DNA of 64,000 bases from assembly GCF_900604935.1 (NCBI RefSeq), contig NZ_UWPC01000006.1, positions 79,223-143,222 of the forward strand, in the 5' to 3' direction. The notes beneath the pieces are model-generated. The model had not been told where the DNA came from. It was given only the letters and a program-made list of their open reading frames with translations, and did no database searches. The first letter of the stretch is position 1. Every line of letters begins with the position of its first letter. Position numbers and translations under genes: made by a program. This DNA is from Vaginisenegalia massiliensis (GTDB taxonomy: Bacteria > Bacillota > Bacilli > Lactobacillales > Aerococcaceae). Shown here in pieces: positions 41,804 to 50,059 of the stretch.

Positions 41804-42867
41804 GTTTATTAACGTTAATTCAAGAGTTGTGGCGCTTTTTCAAAGATTATTTAGTCAAAATTGTTTTAGGAGCTATCTTTGTTGGTCTCTTAACTTCAGG
41901 AGGTCGTTATTTTTTAACGAATCAACAGGTAGAAGGTCAGAAGGAAGCATATAATCATTTAGTCCAAGTTTACTCGCAAGAACCAGCTGAATTTCAATTT
42001 ATTTTAACCAATGCTGATGGTACATTATTTGATAATTCATTTGTTTTTGATGAATATTTCTCTAGTCCCGAAGTGATTAAACAGGTAGAAGCCGAAACGG
42101 GCATTAAGTTTGGACGTTTTGTTCAAGATGAACAACTTCTAGAATTATTTAAAACAAGTCAATATCGTGGTGGTTTGTCAGCGGTAAGGAATACTTCAAC
42201 CAATGTTATTACCATGCGTTTCCTCGTCGGTAAAAATGCTGATGAAAATCTAAAAATCGCCCAAGCTTACTTTAAGTTGTTACAAGAAAATCGTGTGCCT
42301 TTTGCGAAAAATCATGAACGCACGATTGTAACTTCACCAGTCAAAGCTGAATTATTGGATTTAAATACAGTACAGAATGTGGCTGTTCCAGAATCTGTAA
42401 GTGGCTTAGGCGGTCCAAATGCAAAATCTTCAATTATTTTTGGAATTGCAGGTTTTATGTTTGGTCTGATTTTGACAACTGGTTTGCTCTTCTTATTGCG
42501 CTTGTTCAAGCGTACGATTACATATGGATTTGATTATGCTTGGAACATGGAAGATGGTCATTTGATGTATCATCGTCAAAAACAAAGCAAAGCAAGTGAT
42601 TTAGAAGATTTATTAAAGGTTCCTCACGTTAACCATCGTCTAGTCGTATCACAAGTTAATCCAGAGTCAAGTTTTGAGTCAGCAAATTTTGCTATTCAAC
42701 CTTTAACTTACGTAAATAAGTTACAAGATTTAGATCAATCAAGTAACCAAGTGGATGACATTGTCATTATGGTTTACTCAAATCAAACAGAAAAATCATG
42801 GTACAATGAACAAGCTGCTTTAGCTCACCTTTATCGGGTACCCGTGAAAATAATTCACGTAATTTAG
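41800..42867 (+). CDS. Wzz/CpsC-like chain-length protein with unusual tail
   Basis: Resembles polysaccharide co-polymerases: an N-terminal helix (IVLGAIFVGLLTSGGRYFL), an extracellular region (about 45-205, with a polymerase-facing EVIKQVEAETGIKFG segment) and a second helix near SSIIFGIAGFMFGLILTTGL. About 110 cytoplasmic residues follow, beyond the usual CpsC end. The tail finishes VDDIVIMVYSNQTEKSWYNE and ALAHLYRVPVKIIHVI, recalling the late strands of a CpsD-like P-loop kinase fold, but no Walker A is present. No separate CpsD kinase is in the locus. Overlaps the polymerase stop by four bases. Confidence 0.72.
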   Translation: MSLLTLIQELWRFFKDYLVKIVLGAIFVGLLTSGGRYFLTNQQVEGQKEAYNHLVQVYSQEPAEFQFILTNADGTLFDNSFVFDEYFSSPEVIKQVEAETGIKFGRFVQDEQLLELFKTSQYRGGLSAVRNTSTNVITMRFLVGKNADENLKIAQAYFKLLQENRVPFAKNHERTIVTSPVKAELLDLNTVQNVAVPESVSGLGGPNAKSSIIFGIAGFMFGLILTTGLLFLLRLFKRTITYGFDYAWNMEDGHLMYHRQKQSKASDLEDLLKVPHVNHRLVVSQVNPESSFESANFAIQPLTYVNKLQDLDQSSNQVDDIVIMVYSNQTEKSWYNEQAALAHLYRVPVKIIHVI

Positions 42868-42878
42868 GAGTGTATAAT

Positions 42879-43646
42879 ATGCAAGCATCATTTAAACCGG
42901 GCTTGGTTTCAATTGTGACACCGGTCTACAATGCTGAACGTTTTATTAGTCAAACCATCAAAGCCGTTCAAGCCCAAACCTATCCTAATTGGGAATTAAT
43001 TCTAATTAATGATTGTAGTTCTGATCAAAGCCAAGTAATTATTGAGCAAATCCAGAAAGCTGATCAGCGGGTTCAATTAATAAATCTTGAACAAAATAGT
43101 GGGGCAGCGGTGGCTCGAAATACAGGACTTGAAGCAGCAAAAGGACAATATATTGCCTTTGTGGATAGCGATGATGTATGGCAACCTACTAAGTTGATGG
43201 ATCAATTGGCTTATATGCAAGAAAATGGCTATGCTTTTACGTATACTAACTTTGCTTTAATGGATGAGGAAGGACAAATCCTTAAACCAGCAGTGAAATT
43301 GCCCGCTGAACTCAATTATAGTGGCCTTTTGAAGAATACAGCGATTGCTTGTTCAACTGTAGTGATTGACCGGACGCTAGTGGGTGATTTCCGCATGCCA
43401 CTTGTGCGCAAGGGTCAGGATACAGCAACTTGGTTAAAGATAATGCGAGAAACAGGGATTGTCGCGCATGGACTAGACAAAGTTTTAAACCATTACCGAC
43501 AAGTTTCGGGATCGATTTCGAGCAATAAATGGGGTGCTTTGAAACGAACATGGCATACTTATCGTCGCTTAGAGAAACTCCCTTTACTTAAGGCGATTTA
43601 TTACTTTGGCCATTATGTATTGCAAGCTATTTTGCGGCGAACTTAA
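42879..43646 (+). CDS. GT2 glycosyltransferase
   Basis: An inverting GT-A fold enzyme of family 2: GLVSIVTPVYNAERFISQTI at the start, AVARNTGLEAAKGQYIAFVD with the metal-binding DSDD following, and a late RKGQDTATWLKIM block. ATG 42879 after AGGAG is preferred to the in-frame GTG at 42870, which overlaps that ribosome site. Length 255 aa. Last gene of the galE-to-GT2 run, followed by a terminator. One amphipathic stretch near the C-terminus (AIYYFGHYVLQAIL) may touch the membrane. Confidence 0.9.
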   Translation: MQASFKPGLVSIVTPVYNAERFISQTIKAVQAQTYPNWELILINDCSSDQSQVIIEQIQKADQRVQLINLEQNSGAAVARNTGLEAAKGQYIAFVDSDDVWQPTKLMDQLAYMQENGYAFTYTNFALMDEEGQILKPAVKLPAELNYSGLLKNTAIACSTVVIDRTLVGDFRMPLVRKGQDTATWLKIMRETGIVAHGLDKVLNHYRQVSGSISSNKWGALKRTWHTYRRLEKLPLLKAIYYFGHYVLQAILRRT

Positions 43647-43665
43647 GTTTAATATTATAATTAGT

Positions 43666-43697
43666 GAGGCTGAGACTCTTAGGAGTTCAGCCTTTTT
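43666..43697 (+). terminator. Terminator ending the polysaccharide operon
   Basis: AGGCTGA pairs with TCAGCCT, with inner ACTC/GAGT, followed by TTTTT. Confidence 0.85.
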
Positions 43698-43736
43698 CGT
43701 AATAATTCGGCAGAAATGCCATCGGAGAGGATAACA

Positions 43737-44402
43737 ATGAACCATCAGTCATTTATTAATGAGATTAAAGCACAGGCTAATCTTGATTTGCAGGAACCCA
43801 TGGCTGCCTATTTACGTCATCAATTCTCCTTTTTAGGTCTGAAAGCTCCTCAACGGAAAGCTTTGCAAAAAGCCTATCTGCAACAATTGAAGCGAACAAA
43901 GGAGATCGATTGGGATTTTGTTAATTTGTTATGGGCTCAAGATCAAAGAGAATTTCAATATATCGCCTGTGATTATTTAACGAGCATGCGTCGCTATCAT
44001 CAACTCAGCGATTTAGACCAGTATCAATACTTTATCCAAAAGAAGTCTTGGTGGGATTCTGTCGACAGTATGGTAAAAAATGTCGGCTATATAAGTCAAA
44101 TCGATTCGGCGGCTAAGAAACAAATCTTGTCTTGGGCGGAAGATAGAAATCTTTGGCTACGTCGAGCAGCCATTCTACATCAATTAGGCCTAAAAGAGAG
44201 GACCGACAAGGCTTTTTTAGCCAAAATAATTCTGATGAATATAAACAGTCAAGAATTCTTTATCAATAAGGCCATCGGCTGGAGTTTGCGTGAATTTGCA
44301 AAAACAGATTCAGAGTGGGTAAATACTTTTTTGATTGATCATAAAGCCCAATTAGCCCCCTTGGCCTATCGAGAAGCTAGCAAACACCTTACCCTTGACT
44401 AG
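43737..44402 (+). CDS. AlkD-like DNA alkylation repair protein
   Basis: A HEAT-repeat DNA glycosylase of the AlkC/AlkD superfamily, expected to remove N3/N7-alkylated purines. Family landmarks: FSFLGLKAPQRKALQ, REFQYIACDYL, KSWWDSVDSM (catalytic Asp and DNA-contact Trp) and FFINKAIGWSLREFAKTDS. I start at ATG 43737 after GAGAGG; ATG 43716 is in frame but has no ribosome site. Length 221 aa. It lies between two polysaccharide units but has its own terminator upstream, so it is a bystander. Confidence 0.9.
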   Translation: MNHQSFINEIKAQANLDLQEPMAAYLRHQFSFLGLKAPQRKALQKAYLQQLKRTKEIDWDFVNLLWAQDQREFQYIACDYLTSMRRYHQLSDLDQYQYFIQKKSWWDSVDSMVKNVGYISQIDSAAKKQILSWAEDRNLWLRRAAILHQLGLKERTDKAFLAKIILMNINSQEFFINKAIGWSLREFAKTDSEWVNTFLIDHKAQLAPLAYREASKHLTLD

Positions 44403-44428
44403 AAATGATAGTCAAACGAGCATGATTT

Positions 44429-44437
44429 TGGTATAAT
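44429..44437 (+). promoter_or_regulatory. Extended -10 promoter of the second sugar dehydrogenase
   Basis: TGGTATAAT, with TATAAT at 44432-44437, about 50 bases before the start codon. No good -35. Confidence 0.5.
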
Positions 44438-44488
44438 GGTGAACGCAATGATTTTTGTTTTTAATGCTAAATATAAGGAGATAGACCT

Positions 44489-45811
44489 ATGAGTTTATAT
44501 GATAAAATTATCAAACGTCAGGAAAAGATTTCGGTAGTTGGCTTAGGTTATGTAGGGATGCCAATTGCTGTGGAATTTGCTAAACATGTGGATGTCATTG
44601 GTTATGATTATAATAAAGCGAAGATTGACCAATATTTGCAAGGTGTTGATCCCACTAAAGAAGTGGGTGACCAAGCTATCAAAGATACTACGCTTATCTT
44701 TACCAATGATCCTAAGCGGTTGAAAGAAGCTAAGTTCCATATTGTTGCTGTACCAACACCCATAAACCAAGATAAAACGCCGGATTTATCACCTGTAGAA
44801 GGAGCAACCCGAATTGTTGGTCAGAATTTGGTGAAAGGGTCCATCGTTGTTTATGAGTCAACCGTTTATCCAGGTGTTACAGAAGATATCTGTATTCCTA
44901 TACTTGAAGAAATGTCAGGACTTAAATGCGGACAAGATTTTGAAGTGGGTTACTCACCAGAACGGATTAATCCTGGTGACAAAGTTCACCGATTGGAGAC
45001 AATCACTAAAATCGTTTCGGCAACGACAGACCAAGCATTGGAAGAGATTGCTAATGTGTATGAAATCGTCATTCAAGCTGGCGTTTACAAAGCGTCATCA
45101 ATTAAAGTAGCAGAAGCTGCAAAGGTTGTTGAAAATAGCCAACGCGATATTAATATAGCTTTTATGAATGAATTAGCTTTGGTCTTCGATCGTATGGGAA
45201 TTGATACTCAAGAAGTAGCAGAAGCGATGGATACAAAATGGAATGCCTTGAAGTTCAGACCAGGTTTAGTGGGTGGTCACTGTATAGGTGTGGATCCATA
45301 TTATTTTGTTTATCAAGCGGAAAATTTAGGCTATCATAGCCAAATCATTCTTGCTGGACGTAAGATTAATGATGACATGGGTGCCTTTGTTGCAGATTCA
45401 ATCATTAAGCAACTTATCCTTGCGGGCAAGAAAGTCATTGATGCTAAAGTTGTGGTTTTAGGCTTAACCTTCAAAGAAAACTGCCCTGATACCCGCAACT
45501 CTAAAGTAGAAGACATTCTAACTCGTTTGACTGAATATGGTATTAAACCAACAGTTGTTGATCCTTGGGCTTCACCAGAGGATGCTATGCATGAATATGG
45601 CGTTGAATTGACAGATTTAGCCGATATTAAAGATGCAGATTGCCTTGTTCTTGCTGTTGGTCATAATGAATTTAAAGCCTTGGGTCTTGAACAAATGGAT
45701 CAATTATTCAATCAATCACTTAAAAATGACGAAAAAGTCATCATTGATGTTAAATCGATTCTAGATCGTAAAGAAGTTGAAGCTGCTGGCTATCGCTTGT
45801 GGAGATTATAA
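44489..45811 (+). CDS. UDP-N-acetylhexosamine dehydrogenase (WbpA/TviB/WecC-like)
   Basis: A four-electron nucleotide-sugar dehydrogenase giving a UDP-HexNAc uronate. NAD loop KISVVGLGYVGMPIAVEFAK; AVPTPINQDKTPDLSPVEGA; KVVENSQRDINIAFMNELAL; catalytic Cys in VGGHCIGVDPYY. Then GLTFKENCPDTRNSKVEDI in the C-terminal UDP-binding domain. The GGHCIGVDPYY pattern and 440-aa length set it apart from the UDP-glucose enzyme at 36677 and match UDP-GlcNAc/ManNAc dehydrogenases. It is monocistronic with its own promoter and bidirectional terminator. A role in the adjacent capsule is inferred. Confidence 0.9.
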   Translation: MSLYDKIIKRQEKISVVGLGYVGMPIAVEFAKHVDVIGYDYNKAKIDQYLQGVDPTKEVGDQAIKDTTLIFTNDPKRLKEAKFHIVAVPTPINQDKTPDLSPVEGATRIVGQNLVKGSIVVYESTVYPGVTEDICIPILEEMSGLKCGQDFEVGYSPERINPGDKVHRLETITKIVSATTDQALEEIANVYEIVIQAGVYKASSIKVAEAAKVVENSQRDINIAFMNELALVFDRMGIDTQEVAEAMDTKWNALKFRPGLVGGHCIGVDPYYFVYQAENLGYHSQIILAGRKINDDMGAFVADSIIKQLILAGKKVIDAKVVVLGLTFKENCPDTRNSKVEDILTRLTEYGIKPTVVDPWASPEDAMHEYGVELTDLADIKDADCLVLAVGHNEFKALGLEQMDQLFNQSLKNDEKVIIDVKSILDRKEVEAAGYRLWRL

Positions 45812-45832
45812 TCAAGCACTAAAATGCACATA

Positions 45833-45891
45833 AAAAAACGCAAATCCTTACTTGTTCTCATCTTGATGAGCAGTGAGTGATTTGCGTTTTT
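45833..45891. terminator. Bidirectional terminator
   Basis: AAAAACGCAAATC pairs with GATTTGCGTTTTT, with inner CTCATC/GATGAG pairs. It ends the dehydrogenase (+) and the exporter operon (-). Confidence 0.85.
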
Positions 45892-45892
45892 G

Positions 45893-46348
45893 TTATTTAA
45901 TGTTGGGTCTGTCTTTTTTGTTTTGGCGAAATTTATACATTTCGATCACGGAGTCAATGATGAAGATGGCTAATGCAATGGCCCCAGCAATCATAATGGT
46001 TTCAAAGAAGAAATGGCGTGATAAATTTGAATTATTATTTATATAGTAGAAGGCTGTTTTGTAAATACCGATTCCCGGAACTAAAGGGAAAAGAGCAGGA
46101 ATATAGAAGATAGTTACGGGAGCTTTGAAGGTACGAGCGAATATTTGTCCCATAATGGTGATAACGATCGATGCAAATAAGGTAGCTACAATGGCATTTG
46201 AATAGGGTTTAACGACTAAATAGACCAAATAGCCCATACCGCCAATCCAACCTGCTTTATTGATAGTGTAGCGGGGGGCTTCTACGACTAAGGCAGCTGT
46301 TACGGTCGCGACGTAGGCGCCGAATACTTGAATAAGCATACTTATCAT
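45893..46348 (-). CDS. Threonine/serine exporter, small subunit (YjjB-like)
   Basis: A 151-aa membrane protein of four or five helices corresponding to the C-terminal (DUF3815/YjjB) half of ThrE. Landmarks: FGAYVATVTAALVVEAPRY, YLVYLVVKPYSNAIVATLFA and FYIPALFPLVPGIGIYKTAF. Its start overlaps the stop of the large subunit by four bases, so the two are translationally coupled. Together they are expected to export threonine or serine by proton exchange. Confidence 0.88.
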   Translation of the reverse strand: MISMLIQVFGAYVATVTAALVVEAPRYTINKAGWIGGMGYLVYLVVKPYSNAIVATLFASIVITIMGQIFARTFKAPVTIFYIPALFPLVPGIGIYKTAFYYINNNSNLSRHFFFETIMIAGAIALAIFIIDSVIEMYKFRQNKKDRPNIK

Positions 46349-47112
46349 TTAATCACTCCTTGTACCAGATATAGACCTAAAGCAATACCCAATGCTAAGA
46401 ACACCGCTATGGTCATCGCTTCCGCTATCTTGGCTAAACCGGCGTTGTAGTCCCCTTTTAGGGTGTCACGGATACCATTCGTGAAGGCAATTCCCGGAAA
46501 CAAAGGCATAAGTGCGCTTACAATAATAATGTCACTCGAAATGCTTTGCTGACAAAGATGAATAATGAATGGGACAAAAAAACCTAAAAGGGAGGTTGCA
46601 AAAATACCATGAATAAAATCATTCATGCCCCAACGATTTTTTGCATATTCCGCACCAATAATAATGAAGGCAGCAAACGAAGCAACGAATAATTCCATCC
46701 AATGCCCACCCAGTAGAACGACAAAAGAGAGAATGAGTAAGAAAATGGCTGCATCGTGGTGGAAAATAGTATATTCTGAGACATCCACTTTTTTAAGCTG
46801 GACTAGAGCTTCATCAACGGTAATCTTTTGAGCGGTTAATTGGCGTGAAATGTTGTTAACATTGTATATCTTTCGCATATGATTGCCCCGATGCTCTATT
46901 CTCTGAATGCGGGTGATTCCTTCAATGGTAGGATCATCTAGAGTAATAAATAGGGCTGTACCGGTTGCGACAGCTTCAGTCACGGCTAATCCACTAGTAT
47001 CAAGAATTCGATTGACGGTATCTTCAACCCGATAACTTTCAGCATTTGATTCTAAGAGGATGCGACCAGCGATAGCAGCCGCTTCAGCAATTTTTTTATG
47101 TTCTGGTTTCAC
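46345..47112 (-). CDS. Threonine/serine exporter, large subunit (ThrE/YjjP-like)
   Basis: A 255-aa protein matching the N-terminal DUF1212/YjjP half of ThrE. A soluble domain (IAGRILLESNAESYRVEDTV and ATGTALFITLDDPTIEG) is followed by about five helices (FVPFIIHLCQQSISSD and MPLFPGIAFTNGIRDTLKGD). Split two-gene ThrE systems are common in Firmicutes. It is divergent from the serine dehydratase genes, so export and deamination of serine are controlled from the same intergenic region. Substrate by homology only. Confidence 0.88.
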   Translation of the reverse strand: MKPEHKKIAEAAAIAGRILLESNAESYRVEDTVNRILDTSGLAVTEAVATGTALFITLDDPTIEGITRIQRIEHRGNHMRKIYNVNNISRQLTAQKITVDEALVQLKKVDVSEYTIFHHDAAIFLLILSFVVLLGGHWMELFVASFAAFIIIGAEYAKNRWGMNDFIHGIFATSLLGFFVPFIIHLCQQSISSDIIIVSALMPLFPGIAFTNGIRDTLKGDYNAGLAKIAEAMTIAVFLALGIALGLYLVQGVIK

Positions 47113-47206
47113 ACGAGTCCCCCTTTATCCCCCATACAAATCTATTCAATATGTTACCATATTATCATGAAAAGGACTAAGTTTTTTGGTACAATCTTAG
47201 CATGAT

Positions 47207-47241
47207 ATTGCCATTAGAGATATAAAATTTTATAATGGTAA
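47207..47241 (+). promoter_or_regulatory. sdaAB promoter with overlapping inverted repeat
   Basis: TTGCCA (47208-47213), 17 bases, TATAAT (47231-47236): a near-consensus sigma-A promoter. ATTGCCATTA (47207-47216) and TAATGGTAAT (47232-47241) form a 9/10 inverted repeat that covers both the -35 and -10, a likely operator. Confidence 0.65.
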
Positions 47242-47294
47242 TAATATTTTTATCATATAATAAAAGCAAGTCGATTAACAAGGGGGTTTAAGGC

Positions 47295-47981
47295 ATGAAA
47301 GAACAAAAAGAAAGTAAACGTAATAGCTATTCAAGCTGTTTTGATGTGATTGGTCCGGTGATGGTGGGGCCTTCTTCATCTCATACTGCCGGAGCAATAA
47401 ATATCGGGGAAGCGGCTCAAAAAATCTTTCAAGCAAAACCCGACCTTGCAATTGTTGATTACTATGAATCTTTTGCTGAAACCCACCAGGGTCATGGCAC
47501 GGACTTTGCGATTGTGTCGGGCATCTTAGGTTTTGCATATGATGATCCTAGAGTACCGGATTCAGTGTCTATCGCTGAGAATGAAGGAATTAAGATCGAT
47601 TTTGTCGAAAATCAAGGGGAAAGTCCTTTTGAACATCCTAATACAGCCGATATTCGTTTAATTAATGACGAGAAAGAGACCCGCCTAGCTGGCATTTCAG
47701 TTGGTGGTGGAAAGATAGAAATTCGCTTAATTGCTTTGGACGGTTTTGAGATTAAGCCTCAAGGATGTTTACCAGCATTGCTCTTAATTTCTTCCCATGC
47801 TCAACTAGCAGATCAATTTGAACAAATCATTCAGGATGAGCAAGTGGTCATTGTTGATAAAATCCAACAATTTCAAGCAGATAAATTCTTAACATTTTTT
47901 GAAATTCAACACCATTTTCCTGCTGCCTTGTTACAGCAACTTGCTGAAATGCCGGGCGTAGAAAAATTAATCCTTCTATAG
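47295..47981 (+). CDS. sdaAB: L-serine dehydratase, beta subunit
   Basis: One half of the iron-sulphur L-serine deaminase that converts serine to pyruvate and ammonia through an aminoacrylate intermediate. VIGPVMVGPSSSHTAGAINI and ETHQGHGTDFAIVSGILGF are family signatures. The C-terminal segment beyond about 145 looks like the usual ACT-type regulatory part (ALLLISSHAQLADQFEQII). Length 228 aa is normal. The ATG follows AAGGGGG. The alpha subunit starts 14 bases after its stop. Confidence 0.95.
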   Translation: MKEQKESKRNSYSSCFDVIGPVMVGPSSSHTAGAINIGEAAQKIFQAKPDLAIVDYYESFAETHQGHGTDFAIVSGILGFAYDDPRVPDSVSIAENEGIKIDFVENQGESPFEHPNTADIRLINDEKETRLAGISVGGGKIEIRLIALDGFEIKPQGCLPALLLISSHAQLADQFEQIIQDEQVVIVDKIQQFQADKFLTFFEIQHHFPAALLQQLAEMPGVEKLILL

Positions 47982-47995
47982 AAAGTAGGTCAATA

Positions 47996-48883
47996 ATGGC
48001 AATTTTCGAATCGATTAAAGAAATTGTAGATTATGCAACTCAACATCAAATGCCTCTTTGGGAGGTCATGATTGAGCAAGAAATGAAAGTCAATCACACC
48101 AGTCGAGAATTAATTTTAGATAAAATGTCCGCTAGTTTGTTGGCTATGGAAAATGCCTATAAACGGGGAACAACTGGCCAAGGTGTCTTTTCACCAACAG
48201 GCTTAACTGGGGGCGACGCCGTTAAAATGCGTCAATACCGGCAGGCAGGACGGACCTTATCAGGTAACCTAACTTTGGCTGGCGTAGAAGCGGCTCTAGC
48301 GACCAATGAAGTAAATGCAGCTATGGGTGTGATTTGTGCTACACCAACAGCGGGGGCAAGCGGGACTTTACCAGGTGTCTTAGTCGCATTAGATGAACAA
48401 TTTCATCTCTCACATGAACAGAAATTGAACTTATTGTTCGTTGCTTCTCTTTTTGGTATGGTTACAGCCAATAATGCGATGATTGCTGGGGCAGCAGGGG
48501 GCTGTCAAGCAGAAGTAGGATCAGCTTCAGCCATGTCAGCGGCTGCCGCTGTCGCGATTATGGGCGGAAGTCCTCAAGCTTCTAGTCATGCATTTGCTAT
48601 GGCGTTAGGTAATCTACTTGGTCTCGTTTGTGATCCAGTAGCAGGTTTAGTTGAAATTCCTTGCGTCAAACGGAATACTATTGGAGCGACTAATGCTTTA
48701 ATCTGTGCGGATATGGCTTTGGCAGGAATTGAAAATGTTATTCCAGCTGATGAAGTCATTGATGCGATGCGACGAATTGGGAAAAATATGCCACGTGAAC
48801 TTCGTGAAACGGGTTTAGGTGGCTTAGCCGGAACTCCAACGGGGAATCAAATTAAATTGAGAATTTTTGGTAAAGAGGTATAA
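47996..48883 (+). CDS. sdaAA: L-serine dehydratase, alpha subunit
   Basis: The catalytic, [4Fe-4S]-bearing half of serine dehydratase. Cysteines placed for the cluster are visible in AAGGCQAEVGSASAMSAAA, GLVCDPVAGLVEIPCVKR. GVFSPTGLTGGDAVKMRQY and TPTAGASGTLPGVLVA are substrate-site blocks. Length 295 aa is usual. Cotranscribed with sdaAB. Its 2-aminoacrylate intermediate is the classical RidA substrate, of interest given the triple RidA gene in the same window. Confidence 0.96.
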   Translation: MAIFESIKEIVDYATQHQMPLWEVMIEQEMKVNHTSRELILDKMSASLLAMENAYKRGTTGQGVFSPTGLTGGDAVKMRQYRQAGRTLSGNLTLAGVEAALATNEVNAAMGVICATPTAGASGTLPGVLVALDEQFHLSHEQKLNLLFVASLFGMVTANNAMIAGAAGGCQAEVGSASAMSAAAAVAIMGGSPQASSHAFAMALGNLLGLVCDPVAGLVEIPCVKRNTIGATNALICADMALAGIENVIPADEVIDAMRRIGKNMPRELRETGLGGLAGTPTGNQIKLRIFGKEV

Positions 48884-48920
48884 TAGATTAAAATACTATT
48901 ATAGAAAGTTGGAGTTTGTA

Positions 48921-49184
48921 ATGCAAATGCTCAACTATTTCGACGCGTTTATGTTTACACAAGAATCAGCCACGACTTTACGGATTGTGATGGCTGAAGA
49001 TGAGGCTCTCGCGTACCTTTTGCGCTTTCAACAAGTCAGTCAACTTGAACGGTACTGTTTGATGTTGACTAATTTTGCGCGTGAAATTAAAGATCAATCA
49101 CTCGCTGATCAAACTAAGTTAGTCTGTGAATTTGTTGAAAGCAATCCTTTTCAATTATCTTATCAATTAAGCAAACTAGCCTAA
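48921..49184 (+). CDS. Small hypothetical protein before recX
   Basis: An 87-aa soluble protein I do not recognise. Predominantly helical, with FDAFMFTQESATTLRIVMAE at the start and a Leu/Tyr-rich LERYCLMLTNFAREI. No metal, nucleotide or membrane motif. ATG 48921 after TTGGAG is preferred over a longer frame from 48867 that overlaps sdaAA. It lies 37 bases after sdaAA and 22 before recX, so it may belong to either unit. Confidence 0.55.
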   Translation: MQMLNYFDAFMFTQESATTLRIVMAEDEALAYLLRFQQVSQLERYCLMLTNFAREIKDQSLADQTKLVCEFVESNPFQLSYQLSKLA

Positions 49185-49206
49185 TACAGATGTAGGAGGT
49201 TGGCTA

Positions 49207-50055
49207 ATGAAAATTACCAAGATTGAAAGGCAGAAAAAACAGAGCGATCGTTATTCTATTTATCTTGATGGTGAATTTGCATTTGGCGTCCATGAAGCTG
49301 TTCTGATTCATTTTGCCTTGCATAAAGATCAAATTCTTAGCCAAGATCAACTCAATCACATTAAAGAAGTGGAGTACCGCGAGAAAGTATACTCGCGAGC
49401 GCTTCACTATCTTTCTTTTGGCTTAAGATCCATTAAAGAGATGAGGGACTATTTAGCGAGTCAAGAATGGGCGACAGATACCGATGAAGCAATACTTGAA
49501 ACGCAACAAATGGTCGTCAGTCAAGAATTAATTGAATCAACGTTACAACGCTTGTGTCAGCAGAACTATCTTAATGATTTGATTTATGCTCAAAGCTATA
49601 CGCGAACCATGGCCCTAATCAATCGTAAGGGTCCAAAATTAATTGCTCATGAATTGAAGCAGAAGGGATTAGATCAGCAGACCATTTCTCTAGCTTTAGA
49701 TGAATATTCTCAAGTTGATCAAATGGCTAATGTGACCTATCTCATTGACAAGTATTGTCAAACTAAAGGAAAACAAGCGACAAGATTGTTGAAGAATAAG
49801 CTTTATCAACATTTACTTCAAAAGGGATATGATAAAGATCAAATTAAAGAAGGCATGGATTTGGCTGATTTTACCATAATTGAAGCTCAGGAAGATGACT
49901 TATTAGCTAAAGAAGCCGCTAAGCAATGGCAACGCTTATCGAGGCGGCAACAAGGCGGGCTTTTACGGCAAAAAGTGACCGCTAGTTTGATGAGAAAAGG
50001 GTTTAGCTACGAAGCCATTCAAACTTGGCTGAACGAACAAGAGGATGGAGAATAA
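49207..50055 (+). CDS. recX: Recombination regulator RecX
   Basis: Binds RecA filaments and modulates recombination and the SOS response. Tandem RecX three-helix repeats are recognisable: SRALHYLSFGLRSIKEMRDY, LCQQNYLNDLIYAQSYTRT, and a late ASLMRKGFSYEAIQTWL. Length 282 aa matches the long RecX proteins of Lactobacillales. The ATG follows GGAGG. The N-terminal ~55 residues (KITKIERQKKQSDRYSIYLD) are the extended beta segment seen in Gram-positive RecX. mutY starts four bases after its stop. Confidence 0.93.
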   Translation: MKITKIERQKKQSDRYSIYLDGEFAFGVHEAVLIHFALHKDQILSQDQLNHIKEVEYREKVYSRALHYLSFGLRSIKEMRDYLASQEWATDTDEAILETQQMVVSQELIESTLQRLCQQNYLNDLIYAQSYTRTMALINRKGPKLIAHELKQKGLDQQTISLALDEYSQVDQMANVTYLIDKYCQTKGKQATRLLKNKLYQHLLQKGYDKDQIKEGMDLADFTIIEAQEDDLLAKEAAKQWQRLSRRQQGGLLRQKVTASLMRKGFSYEAIQTWLNEQEDGE

Positions 50056-50059
50056 CACT

